Below the pieces are notes generated by a model. The model saw only the letters and a program-made list of their open reading frames with translations. It did not search any database and was not told where the DNA came from. The position numbers and the translations under genes were made by a program. A stretch of 11,933 nt of DNA from Prevotellaceae bacterium (GTDB lineage: Bacteria > Bacteroidota > Bacteroidia > Bacteroidales > UBA932): contig JAISPE010000172.1 of assembly GCA_031275145.1 (NCBI GenBank), positions 1 to 11,933 on the forward strand. Direction: 5' to 3'. This document shows, piece after piece, positions 1-6,963 of this stretch. How positions within the stretch are numbered: position 1 is the stretch's first letter; every line of letters starts with the position of its first letter.

Positions 1-530
1 TGCCCTACGGTATCCAGTTTACAGCCGGCGTCACCCCAGAACTTTTCAATCTCGGCAGGGCGTTCGCCGGTAAACCACGAGGGACAGGTTACGGCAAGAT
101 AGCCGTTTCTTTTGAGAAAGCCGTTCCAGTAGCTTATTCCCTTTTCAAAACCCATACTGTCTATGGCGCCTTCCGACCAGATAATATCAAATTCTTCTTT
201 CCCGAAAGGCAAACTGTCCATCGAGCCGACAATGCCGTGTACGCTGTCGTGAAGATTTAATTTTCCGGCATTACCGTTGAAAACATCTATAAAATCGGGA
301 CAAAAGTCCAGACCGGTAATATCTCCGGAAATATTTTGCGCGAGAACCATCGTTTGCCCGCCGGTTCCGCAGGCTAAATCTACTACTCTGGGATTTTTAT
401 CAAGATTATCCAGAAAACTTAATGCCTTAACCGTCGCTTCGGGACTGCCGGGTCCCTGCCGCTCCAGCCCTACATGAGTTTCAACAATCAGGTCGAAAAT
501 GGACGGTTGTTTATCTGCTGTCTTTTTCAT
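1..530 (-). CDS. Class I SAM-dependent methyltransferase (C-terminus outside window)
   Basis: The reading frame is open from an ATG at 528-530 to the window edge, giving 176 residues. A glycine-rich motif I (VVDLACGTGGQ, residues 49-59) is followed by an acidic residue at the end of the next strand (D75 in GLDFCP) and a motif IV-like segment (EFDIIWSEGAI, 113-123). This is the usual class I Rossmann methyltransferase layout with SAM bound by motif I. The protein has no N-terminal extension or membrane segment and is presumably cytoplasmic. The substrate cannot be read from the sequence. The absence of an NPPY-type motif in the visible part argues for a small molecule or protein rather than DNA as target. 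A -7-like box lies about 35 bp upstream. The fold call is firm; the function is open. Confidence 0.88.
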   Translation of the reverse strand, partial: MKKTADKQPSIFDLIVETHVGLERQGPGSPEATVKALSFLDNLDKNPRVVDLACGTGGQTMVLAQNISGDITGLDFCPDFIDVFNGNAGKLNLHDSVHGIVGSMDSLPFGKEEFDIIWSEGAIDSMGFEKGISYWNGFLKRNGYLAVTCPSWFTGERPAEIEKFWGDAGCKLDTVG

Positions 531-564
531 AGTTCTTTTATTTTTATTGAAATTATTTCGAGCG

Positions 565-572
565 CGAAGATA
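565..572 (-). promoter_or_regulatory. Possible -7 promoter box of the methyltransferase gene
   Basis: On the minus strand the sequence TATCTTCG lies about 35 nt before the methyltransferase start. It differs by one base from the Bacteroidetes -7 consensus TAnnTTTG. No TTG at the usual -33 distance stands out, so the call rests on the -7 box and its position only. Confidence 0.35.
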
Positions 573-693
573 CGACAAAAAAAATCAATCGCGCGGAGAA
601 ACAAAAATGCCTAATAGCTACTTGCAGATTTTGGTCGGGAAGAAAAATACATTATGTAGAAATCTTCCTGACGGTTTTGGGGAGGGGGCGGCA

Positions 694-729
694 CCGTGTA
701 GCCGGCTACCGTAGCGCCACGGCGCACGG
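694..729. repeat. GC-rich cruciform-like block in intergenic region 531-814
   Basis: The 284-bp gap between the KilA-N stop and the methyltransferase start holds no convincing gene. Its notable part is a GC-rich block of two adjacent 12-bp palindromic units, GTAGCCGGCTAC (698-709) and GCGCCACGGCGC (714-725, central AC). A short outer stem, CCGT (694-697) with ACGG (726-729), encloses them. The block could fold as a three-way junction in RNA or DNA. It lies downstream of the KilA-N gene and could end its transcript, but no T-run follows on that strand, so it is not a standard intrinsic terminator. Confidence 0.45.
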
Positions 730-814
730 CAATTTATACATGCTCACGTTGCCGCGGGCGCCGCAATGGAGCTGAAGAATATGCTATAATGGCTCGTTCC
801 GTGTTTGGCAATCA

Positions 815-1645
815 TTATCCATTCAGTCTGTTCAGATTTTGATTGTTCACTAAAGATTTCATTTGCGTAATGGCTACTTTGTTGAGTTCTACCAGCCGCC
901 GGCTTTGCGGAAGTTCCTGTCTGATCAGGAGCGCATTGATGCTTTCCATGTTTGACAGTACGACCAACTGTTCCAGCGTAGCGGCGTCGCGGATATTACC
1001 TTTGGCGTCGGGGTTCTGGTCGCGCCATTGCCTTGCGGTCATTCCAAACAAAGCGACGTTCAGCAAGTCGGCTTCTTCGGCATAGACATGGCTAATCTGT
1101 TCTTTGGTGACAACCTGCGGAATAATATGTTCTTTAATCGCGTCGGTATGAATGCGGTAGTTGATTTTCGAGAGCGTGCGCTGCAAATTCCATTCGAGCG
1201 AAAGACGGCGGTTTTCATCTTCTTTTAGACGCTGAAATTCTATTATTAACAGATATTTAAATTCCGCCGACAACCATGAGGCAAATTCAAAGGCAATGTC
1301 TTTGTGGGCAAATGTCCCGCCGCCGTATCTGCCCGCTTTGGCAATAATTCCGATAGCGCCGGTTTTCTCAATCCATTGCTTTGAAGTGAGAACAAAACCG
1401 TTGGCGCCGGCTTCACTTTTAATGTTGTTGAATTCAACAACATTAAAATCGGGATTATTTATCCGCTCCCAAATCCCGACAAAATCAATCGTGTAACGAG
1501 CGCTTAACCAACGTGAAATAACATATCCCGTTGCTTCCGCATTTTTGTATTTCGCCATATCTGTCAGCGAAATGTAATCTTCTTTCCTGTGCGATAACAG
1601 AATTATTTCCGTTCCCTGTACGTTGATGCTTTCTTTTTTGCTCAT
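815..1645 (-). CDS. KilA-N domain protein
   Basis: A 276-residue protein with an N-terminal KilA-N domain (about residues 10-140). The domain is recognised from the segment around YISLTDMAKYKN (24-35), the WIEKTGAIGI stretch (91-100) and the hallmark GGGTFAHKDIAFEFASWLS (108-126), followed by EFKYLLIIEFQRLK (128-141). KilA-N domains are DNA-binding modules found in phage and bacterial accessory genes. The C-terminal half (about 150-276) is charged and probably helical; I do not recognise it as an enzyme. The first 77 codons and about 20 bp of leader are duplicated at 3332-3586 as a truncated copy, and the first 40 residues are identical between the two. A perfect 32-bp palindrome lies inside the gene at 1417-1448, over the codons for FNVVEFNNIK. 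The start is supported by the same ATG being conserved in both copies. The biological role is unknown. Confidence 0.85.
   Translation of the reverse strand: MSKKESINVQGTEIILLSHRKEDYISLTDMAKYKNAEATGYVISRWLSARYTIDFVGIWERINNPDFNVVEFNNIKSEAGANGFVLTSKQWIEKTGAIGIIAKAGRYGGGTFAHKDIAFEFASWLSAEFKYLLIIEFQRLKEDENRRLSLEWNLQRTLSKINYRIHTDAIKEHIIPQVVTKEQISHVYAEEADLLNVALFGMTARQWRDQNPDAKGNIRDAATLEQLVVLSNMESINALLIRQELPQSRRLVELNKVAITQMKSLVNNQNLNRLNG
1417..1448. repeat. Perfect 32-bp palindrome inside the KilA-N gene (P1)
   Basis: Half-site TTTTAATGTTGTTGAA followed by its exact reverse complement, centred on an EcoRI-like GAATTC. It lies within coding sequence. Degenerate relatives occur at 3337-3368 and 3618-3649. 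Homology with the truncated KilA-N copy stops at the edge of this palindrome. Confidence 0.9.
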
Positions 1646-1689
1646 GTTTTCATTATATTACAGCGCCAGTTTTCTGTTTTGTTTCCATA

Positions 1690-2616
1690 TTATTTAATTT
1701 TCGAAAAAAATATTTTTTCCTTTGTAACATATCTGTCATACAGCATAAAACCGGATGTTATGACTGCAAGGGCGATAAAACCGGCAAATCCAGTTGCGCC
1801 GTTAGTAAGGTCGTTACCTCCTGTGAGGTACAAAATTGAAATTCCGGCAATAGCGTTGAGCGTTCCGTGGTAAATTGCCGCGGTAATTACCGATTTTGAT
1901 TTCAGGACAGTGTAAGTAATTACCGGCGTGAGTAAAATACACCAGACGGTCATCATGAAGACGCCGGTTACCGGGTGTTGAGGATAGTTGTGTCCGAGCA
2001 ATATCAGCGGGAAATGCCAGATACCCCAAATTGAGCCGGTAATGAGCGAGGCTGCCCAAAACCTTTTCCCGCTCAGAGCCATGAGCAAATATCCGCGCCA
2101 GCCAAGTTCTTCTCCCAAAGCAAAAAACGCATTTATGGTACAGCCGGCAATAACTGCGCTGACTAACTGAATCAGAAAGAAAATAAATGGCGGAAATTTC
2201 AATAACTGTTGTTGAAGAGGTTCTGCCTGTTCGGCGGGTAATCGGGAAAGCAGTCCCTCGTAAGTTGCCGAAAAACGGACGTCCGTAAAAAGCAGGTTTA
2301 TCCCCAGCGCTAAAAGACTTACCGCTATCGGCGTAAGTATCGCCGCCAAAAACCACCGGTTAAATTTGAAGGAAATTTTTAATGGCTGTACAATCTGTTT
2401 TTTGTGTATTTTTTGCAGCACAATGGCGCAGACGGCGGGAATAAGCATATAAGCCGATCCGAAAACCGTGTAGGCTAAACCTAATGTCGTTCTCATTCCA
2501 AGCCAGATGGCAACTCCCGCCACAGCCCAGCTCACAAGGCAGACGGGAATGATAAATTGAAGGTAATTTTTCATTGTACAGTTTTTGTTTTCCGAAATTT
2601 TTTCTGTCTGTTTCAT
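1690..2616 (-). CDS. CPBP family intramembrane glutamic endopeptidase
   Basis: A 308-residue protein with many hydrophobic segments (roughly 17-40, 45-68, 88-111, 143-166, 185-207, 217-238, 242-264 and 276-293), so it is an integral inner-membrane protein. It carries the CPBP/Abi (CAAX protease and bacteriocin-processing) motifs: EELGWRG with the paired glutamates E169/E170, WHFPL with H201, and YHGTLN with H250. These match the conserved Glu-Glu, His and His/Asn positions of the family, so the active site looks intact. Family members cleave within membranes or are linked to bacteriocin self-immunity; the substrate here is unknown. A second start is possible at Met15 (2572-2574), just before the first membrane segment. 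The 5' region (2631-2671) shares a 41-bp sequence with the region ahead of the truncated KilA-N copy. Confidence 0.88.
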   Translation of the reverse strand: MKQTEKISENKNCTMKNYLQFIIPVCLVSWAVAGVAIWLGMRTTLGLAYTVFGSAYMLIPAVCAIVLQKIHKKQIVQPLKISFKFNRWFLAAILTPIAVSLLALGINLLFTDVRFSATYEGLLSRLPAEQAEPLQQQLLKFPPFIFFLIQLVSAVIAGCTINAFFALGEELGWRGYLLMALSGKRFWAASLITGSIWGIWHFPLILLGHNYPQHPVTGVFMMTVWCILLTPVITYTVLKSKSVITAAIYHGTLNAIAGISILYLTGGNDLTNGATGFAGFIALAVITSGFMLYDRYVTKEKIFFSKIK

Positions 2617-2630
2617 GTCTTTTTATTTAA

Positions 2631-2671
2631 TTACAGTGCAAAATTGCAATTTTAATTTGAGAATGTATTCC
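2631..2671. repeat. Direct repeat A flanking the GNAT/truncated KilA-N segment
   Basis: 41 bp, matched at 3578-3617 (40 bp) with one substitution and one base missing. The shared core ends in TTTGAGAATGTATTCC. Copy A lies between the GNAT stop and the CPBP start; copy B lies upstream of the truncated KilA-N start. Both have the same orientation and bracket about 0.9 kb. Confidence 0.85.
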
Positions 2672-2679
2672 ATTGTCTT

Positions 2680-3312
2680 TTATAAAAATTTTGTTGCTGT
2701 TTCCATAAACTTTTCCTGAGATTTTGTAACTGTTTTTTCTTTTTTATCAAATTCTTTGTCAAATTCTTCCAGCTCTTTTTCGTTTATTTCATAAATTGCT
2801 CCTTCGTCAAATACTCCTTTTATCCCGTTTAAAGCGTTGGGATATAATTCCAGAACAAGTAATGCCGCAGGATATTTTTTCTCGCTGTTTGTTATTTCTT
2901 TTTCTTTTGACGCCGTAAATCCGAACTTTTTATAGTATTCCGGATAGCCGTATATTATTATAGCCTTATATCCCATTTCTTTTGATAATTTTACGGTATG
3001 GTTTATCAGCTTGCTTCCAATGCCACGATTTTGATATTCCGGCAATACGCTGACCGGTCCAAATGTCAATACCGTATGTTCCTTACCGTTGTCTTTTACT
3101 TTTGCTTTCGCATATACAATATTTCCTGCGATTTTATTATCGTAAAGCGCCACAAAATCCAATCCTTTAACAAATTCATCGGCTTTTCTTAATTTGTGAA
3201 CGAGCAAATGTTCGCCGCATCCTGGAAAGTGAACATTCCAAAAGGCTTCCCTTGTTAATTCCTCAATAAGTCGGTAGTCTTTTTCTTCTTCCAGCCTTAA
3301 TTTAATTTCCAT
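2680..3312 (-). CDS. GNAT family N-acetyltransferase
   Basis: A 210-residue protein. The acetyl-CoA binding motif A of the Gcn5-related N-acetyltransferase family is seen as GPVSVLPEYQNRGIGSKLIN (85-104), with the pyrophosphate-binding Q-x-R-G-x-G signature at QNRGIG (94-99). It is followed by the motif B region, GYKAIIIYGYPEYYKKFGF (114-132). The C-terminal tail (about 175-210) is very rich in Lys and Glu and is probably helical. Proteins of this build acetylate small amines or protein N-termini in the cytoplasm; the substrate is not predictable. The start lies 19 bp after the truncated KilA-N stop, so the two are probably co-transcribed. The gene sits within the 40-bp direct-repeat bracket and is more A+T-rich than the rhaD operon, consistent with separate acquisition. 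Confidence 0.88.
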   Translation of the reverse strand: MEIKLRLEEEKDYRLIEELTREAFWNVHFPGCGEHLLVHKLRKADEFVKGLDFVALYDNKIAGNIVYAKAKVKDNGKEHTVLTFGPVSVLPEYQNRGIGSKLINHTVKLSKEMGYKAIIIYGYPEYYKKFGFTASKEKEITNSEKKYPAALLVLELYPNALNGIKGVFDEGAIYEINEKELEEFDKEFDKKEKTVTKSQEKFMETATKFL

Positions 3313-3331
3313 ATATTCGGTTTTTTATTGA

Positions 3332-3565
3332 CTACCTTTTAATGTTACTGAATTCCGTAACATTAAAACCGGGATTATTGACCCGTTCCCAGATACCCAA
3401 AAAATCAATGGTGTAACGGGTACTCAACCAGTGTGAAATAACAAGTCCCGTTGCTTCTGCATTTTTGTATTTCGCCATGTCTGTCAGCGAAATGTAATCT
3501 TCTTTCCTGTGCGATAACAGAATTATTTCCGTTCCCTGTACGTTGATGCTTTCTTTTTTACTCAT
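3332..3565 (-). pseudogene. Truncated duplicate of the KilA-N gene
   Basis: A 77-codon ORF whose first 40 residues are identical to the intact KilA-N protein at 815-1645. Residues 41-77 differ at 9 positions (for example Y41L, R45H, V70T). Homology stops right after the FNVTEFSNIK codons at a near-palindrome (3337-3368), where the frame meets TAG. The conserved second half of the KilA-N domain (the GGTFAH..EFASW segment) is missing, so DNA binding is unlikely in the usual form. The leader before the ATG (GTAATATAATGAAAAC) is also shared with the intact gene, so the promoter-proximal region was copied too. The near-identity of the first ~120 bp against later divergence suggests gene conversion or selection on the 5' part. 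It could still be expressed as a short peptide. Confidence 0.8.
3337..3368. repeat. Near-palindrome P2 at the 3' end of the truncated KilA-N copy
   Basis: TTTTAATGTTAC, an 8-base loop, then GTAACATTAAAA: a perfect 12-bp stem. It corresponds in position to the perfect palindrome P1 in the intact gene and resembles P3 (3618-3649) even more closely. Confidence 0.85.
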
Positions 3566-3577
3566 GTTTTCATTATA

Positions 3578-3617
3578 TTACGGTGCAAATTGCAATTTTA
3601 ATTTGAGAATGTATTCC
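3578..3617. repeat. Direct repeat B
   Basis: 40 bp matching 2631-2671. It lies in the leader of the truncated KilA-N copy, between its start and the palindrome P3. It contains the short inverted unit GCAAATTGC. Together with repeat A it frames the GNAT/truncated KilA-N segment. Confidence 0.85.
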
Positions 3618-3649
3618 TTTTAATGTTACCGGATTCCGTAACATTAAAT
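3618..3649. repeat. Near-palindrome P3 overlapping the aldehyde dehydrogenase stop codon
   Basis: An 11-bp stem (TTTAATGTTAC / GTAACATTAAA) with an 8-base loop; the dehydrogenase TAA (3644-3646, minus strand) lies inside it. It closely matches P2, including the flanking CC on the plus-strand left side. It could act as a transcript-end hairpin for the rhaD operon, but no T-run follows on the minus strand. Confidence 0.8.
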
Positions 3650-5020
3650 TATCTTTTTTATTTTGTTAAAATGTTTGAACGGAGCATATTTCAAAGTCAT
3701 ATCGAACCATACGGGACTGTTTACGATTGCCCGTTTATTGCTGAAAGCCAGGAAGCTTTCTTTTCCGTGATATTTTCCCGTACCGCTGTTTCCGATTCCT
3801 CCGAACGGCAGGTTGTGGTTTGTGATGTGCATCAGAGTGTCGTTGATGCAGCCGCCGCCGGAAGTTGTTTTAAACAGTATGTCTTTTGATTTCTTGCTGT
3901 TCCCGAAATAGTAGAAAGCAAGCGGTTTTTCGTGAGAATTGACATAATCGATTACCTGCGAAATATCGTCGAAAGTCATTACCGGTAAAATCGGCCCGAA
4001 AATTTCTTCCTGCATGACAGGATATTCCGGTTTGACGCCGTCAATCAGAGTGGGAGCCATGTATCTTTCATTTTCATCAAATTCCCCGCCGAAAACAATA
4101 TTGCCGTCGAGCAGCAGTTTTTTCAACCGTTCCATGGCTTTTACATTCACTATACGTGGATAGAATCTGCTTTGTTTACAGTCGTTTCCAAACATATCGA
4201 CAACAGCTTTTTTATACTTTTCCACGAACAGATCTTTTACCGAATGATGTATGAACAAATAATCGGGAGCGATGCATGTCTGGCCGGAATTGACAGTTTT
4301 TCCCCATGCAACACGTTTTGCGGCAATATCAATATTAGCCTCTTTATCAATGATACACGGACTTTTTCCTCCAAGTTCCAGCACAACGGGAGTTAAATGT
4401 TCCGAAGCTGCTTTCATCACTTTTTTCGCTAAATCGGGACTTCCGGTGAAGAAAATCAAATCAAAGCGCTGCTCGAGTAAAATTTTGTTTACCTCTCTGT
4501 TGCCCTGTACGATACCGATATAGTTGGACGGGAAAGTTTCCGCAATCATCTCTTCCATTACTCTGGCTGTTTCCGGAGTATAGGGCGAAGGCTTCAATAC
4601 TGCACAGCATCCTGCCGAGACAGCTCCGATTAAAGGATTCATTAACAGTTGGAAGGGATAATTCCACGGGGAAATAATCAAAGCAACGCCAAGAGGTTCG
4701 TATATAATCCGGCTCTTTGAAGGCAGCAGATGAACCGGAGTAGCAACCCGTTGAGGTTTAGCCCATTTTTTCAGATGTTTGATATGGCTGTTTATTTCCT
4801 GAAGAACTATGCTGATTTCGGTCAAATAAACCTCTTCCGGCGATTTATGCAGGTCATTCCAAAGCGCTCCGGTTATTTTTGCCTCATATTTGAGTATTGC
4901 CGATTTAAGTTTCTTCAACTGTTGCAGTCGAAAATCCACGTTTTTTGTCCGGTGTTCCGAAAAAAACTCTTTCTGGCTTTTCAGTATTTTCCCGATATCC
5001 GTTTTTGGAGTATTTTCCAT
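3644..5020 (-). CDS. NAD(P)-dependent aldehyde dehydrogenase, class 3-like
   Basis: A 458-residue enzyme with the full ALDH signature. It has SPWNYPFQLLMNPLIGA (117-133, oxyanion-hole Asn120), FTGSP (191-195), LELGGKSP with general base E215, NSGQTC with catalytic C249, EEIFGP (338-343) and NLPFGGIGNSGTGKYHGK (403-420). The length and the C-terminal sequence through LAFSNKRAIV fit the class 3 / fatty-aldehyde group, which oxidises aldehydes to carboxylates with NAD(P)+. The last ~20 residues are hydrophobic and basic (VWFDMTLKYAPFKHFNKIKKII region) and might touch the membrane. It is the last gene of a minus-strand operon; its start lies 8 bp after the SDR stop. Because rhaD heads the operon it might act on lactaldehyde, but the class 3 features fit longer aldehydes better; this is unresolved. 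A palindrome covers the stop codon. Confidence 0.93.
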   Translation of the reverse strand: MENTPKTDIGKILKSQKEFFSEHRTKNVDFRLQQLKKLKSAILKYEAKITGALWNDLHKSPEEVYLTEISIVLQEINSHIKHLKKWAKPQRVATPVHLLPSKSRIIYEPLGVALIISPWNYPFQLLMNPLIGAVSAGCCAVLKPSPYTPETARVMEEMIAETFPSNYIGIVQGNREVNKILLEQRFDLIFFTGSPDLAKKVMKAASEHLTPVVLELGGKSPCIIDKEANIDIAAKRVAWGKTVNSGQTCIAPDYLFIHHSVKDLFVEKYKKAVVDMFGNDCKQSRFYPRIVNVKAMERLKKLLLDGNIVFGGEFDENERYMAPTLIDGVKPEYPVMQEEIFGPILPVMTFDDISQVIDYVNSHEKPLAFYYFGNSKKSKDILFKTTSGGGCINDTLMHITNHNLPFGGIGNSGTGKYHGKESFLAFSNKRAIVNSPVWFDMTLKYAPFKHFNKIKKII

Positions 5021-5028
5021 AATATCAA

Positions 5029-5829
5029 TTATTTTCTTCCTGTGAAATGGTCCATTGTTTTATATATTCCCAACAGTCCGCCGACAAAGCGGTCGAAAAC
5101 GCAGACGGGCAATATTCCCTGTAACAGTCTTAGAATTTTATATATCGGCGGTATATCCAGAAAGATTCTGTTCCTCTCGATAGCCCTGATAATTTTCCGT
5201 GCCACCTTTTCCGGTTTAAGGACAGGGATCAGCGACTGTACACCCTCAAACATTCCCGTATCGATGTAATAAGGCATTACGGTCGTAACTCTCACGTTTT
5301 TGCGTAACCGATTCATTTCAATCCGCAAACTGTCCGACCAGCCCACCACAGCCCATTTGCTGGCAACATAAACCGACATTTTCGGATTCGAGATTAATCC
5401 TGCCGCCGAAGCGATATTGCAGATATGTCCCGAATCCCTGGTCATCATGCCGTTAAGAAATGCCAGAGTAACAAACATCGGCGCATCGGCGTTTATGCTC
5501 ATGGTGCGGTGAATATCGTTTTCCGAATGTTCGTGAAAATATTTTCCGACAACAATTCCTGCGCAATTGATCAGTATATCAACCGTTCCGAACTGTTCTT
5601 TTACCTGTTTCGCCGTATTTGCGATCTGTTCCGTATCCGAAAGATCTACATGATAGCCGCAAACTTTCCCCAGTCGTGAAAATTCGGCGACCACATCGTT
5701 TATACCCTGTCTGTTAACATCCCATATCACAAGTTTTGCACCCCGTTCGAGCGCCAGAAGTCCCATGATTTTTCCTGTGCCGGAAACTCCGCCTGTAATC
5801 AATACGGTTTTATTCTGGAAATTGCTCAC
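5029..5829 (-). CDS. Short-chain dehydrogenase/reductase (classical SDR)
   Basis: A 266-residue protein with the classical SDR order. The cofactor loop TGGVSGTG (12-19) is followed by NCAG (89-92), catalytic Asn114 in the MSIN segment, Ser142 (IASAAG) and the Y155-x3-K159 pair in YVASKWAV. The acidic Asp38 at the end of the second strand (VIWDV) favours NAD(H). The tail after about residue 225 (PPIYKILRLLQGILPVCVF) is hydrophobic, as in SDRs acting on lipid-like alcohols or aldehydes such as the RDH10/DHRS type, and could give peripheral membrane contact. It lies between rhaD (17-bp gap) and the aldehyde dehydrogenase (8-bp gap), so the three are almost surely co-transcribed. An alcohol-to-aldehyde-to-acid sequence with the downstream ALDH is a reasonable inference; the substrate is unknown. 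Confidence 0.92.
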   Translation of the reverse strand: MSNFQNKTVLITGGVSGTGKIMGLLALERGAKLVIWDVNRQGINDVVAEFSRLGKVCGYHVDLSDTEQIANTAKQVKEQFGTVDILINCAGIVVGKYFHEHSENDIHRTMSINADAPMFVTLAFLNGMMTRDSGHICNIASAAGLISNPKMSVYVASKWAVVGWSDSLRIEMNRLRKNVRVTTVMPYYIDTGMFEGVQSLIPVLKPEKVARKIIRAIERNRIFLDIPPIYKILRLLQGILPVCVFDRFVGGLLGIYKTMDHFTGRK

Positions 5830-5846
5830 AGACTTTATCTTTTATC

Positions 5847-6656
5847 TTATTTCGGCAGATTGAAAGCAGTTTTAAGCTCTTCCATCTGTTCCGGAGACGT
5901 TCCTTCGGGTGTAAAACCCATTTGTTTGGCGGTCAGATATATTTGCGCCGATTTTGAAAGCGTGTCAATCATGTCGAAAGCTTCGGTGATGTTCTCGCTG
6001 ACTGCGCATATACCGTGCTTTTCCCACATAACGACATCATATTCTTCAAGTTCTTTTATTGTCGCATCGGCAAGTTCAAAAGAACTCGGCATGGCGTATG
6101 GAATGATACCCAGCCCTTTCGGACAGAAAGCCCTTGTTTCGGGAATCATGCTCCACAGAAGATATGTCAGCCTGTCTTTTTCCAGAAATGCCGGATTATG
6201 AGTCATCGCAATCAAATCAATCGGATGGGTATGCAAGGCCGCTTTATAATTCGAGCCTTTGCTTATCAAATAGTTGTGCATGGACAGATGTGAAGCGAGT
6301 TCCGACGTTGGTTTCACCGGATTGTCGGCGATGATTACATAGCTGCTACAGTCGTCTAAAATGCGTATAACCGAAGCATTTTCCATAGGCCGGCGCGCTA
6401 AATCCCGCATCCGTTTGTTTGTCCCCTTGCAAAAAAAGTAACAGCCTTTCAAAAACGGAAGAGTCCTGCCTATCGGTATGATACCGCTTATAGCCTGCAT
6501 ATTCCTGATTTCATCATCTGCAAAATCCGTTATGTTGACAGTGATGTTTCCGCCGTTACGTTCAGCCCATCCCTTCTGCCATAAATATCCGGCAACTTCC
6601 GCAACATCAGCGACTTGTTCGGCAAGTAAAGGGCGATTATCCAATATTGATTTCAT
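5847..6656 (-). CDS. rhaD: Rhamnulose-1-phosphate aldolase (class II)
   Basis: A 269-residue protein, close to the 274 residues of E. coli RhaD. It shows the class II aldolase pattern: WAERNGGNIT (30-39) for phosphate binding, SELASHLSMH (118-127) with the catalytic Glu119, LHTHPIDLIAMTH (141-153) with zinc ligands H142 and H144, and EKHGICAV (212-219) with the third zinc ligand H214. The enzyme splits L-rhamnulose 1-phosphate into dihydroxyacetone phosphate and L-lactaldehyde in the cytoplasm. No rhaA, rhaB or rhamnose transporter is present in the window, so its usual partners would have to be elsewhere. It is the first gene of the three-gene minus-strand operon with the SDR and ALDH. The related L-fuculose-phosphate aldolases are shorter, and the overall match favours RhaD. 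Confidence 0.9.
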   Translation of the reverse strand: MKSILDNRPLLAEQVADVAEVAGYLWQKGWAERNGGNITVNITDFADDEIRNMQAISGIIPIGRTLPFLKGCYFFCKGTNKRMRDLARRPMENASVIRILDDCSSYVIIADNPVKPTSELASHLSMHNYLISKGSNYKAALHTHPIDLIAMTHNPAFLEKDRLTYLLWSMIPETRAFCPKGLGIIPYAMPSSFELADATIKELEEYDVVMWEKHGICAVSENITEAFDMIDTLSKSAQIYLTAKQMGFTPEGTSPEQMEELKTAFNLPK

Positions 6657-6693
6657 ATTTAAAATACTTATTTACATTAATCATTTTATGGCG

Positions 6694-6701
6694 CAAATTT
6701 A
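6694..6701 (-). promoter_or_regulatory. -7 promoter box of the rhaD operon
   Basis: On the minus strand TAAATTTG matches the Bacteroidetes -7 consensus TAnnTTTG exactly, 37 bp before the rhaD ATG. No clear -33 TTG is seen at the usual spacing. The predicted transcript start would lie about 30 nt ahead of rhaD. Confidence 0.45.
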
Positions 6702-6718
6702 TAAAACTTATTTGATAT

Positions 6719-6895
6719 ATGAATTTGAAACGGGTAAACGGGTGTACGACAAATCTCAGAACTTACATATCGGGACTTACCTGTTACGGATTAAGTAAGG
6801 AGGGTGTCAAACGTAAACTTCCCAATGCTTCATTGATTGTAAACGAATTAAAACAGCGTTTTCCCGGCCGTTCACAGGCAAAGAAGGATGAATGA
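6719..6895 (+). CDS. Small hypothetical ORF, 58 residues
   Basis: An ATG at 6719 opens a 58-codon frame ending in TGA at 6893-6895. The C-terminal half is basic (YGLSKEGVKRKLPNAS, then LKQRFPGRSQAKKDE), which could suit nucleic-acid contact. I do not recognise the family. The stop overlaps the ATG (6892) of another 58-codon frame running into the 21-bp repeats. It starts within 20 bp of the divergent rhaD promoter. It may be the decayed 3' end of a longer gene. Weak support. Confidence 0.25.
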   Translation: MNLKRVNGCTTNLRTYISGLTCYGLSKEGVKRKLPNASLIVNELKQRFPGRSQAKKDE

Positions 6896-6963
6896 CTTCG
6901 ACATTGCCGCAGACGACCGTCTCTCTGCATCGCGCGAATACGGTTGTAGCGGTCGGTGAACAG

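Noticed and set aside
499..714. Plus-strand open frame of 71 codons
   Set aside because: Overlaps the methyltransferase start and the GC-rich block; no protein-like pattern.
1814..2356. Minus-strand open frame of 180 codons in another phase
   Set aside because: Out-of-frame shadow of the CPBP protease gene.
3337..3649. Integron attC-like recombination sites
   Set aside because: The stems lack the GTTRRRY / RYYYAAC core pair and no integrase gene is visible in the window.
4730..5269. Plus-strand open frame of 179 codons
   Set aside because: Shadow across the ALDH/SDR junction; both opposite-strand genes have complete catalytic motifs.
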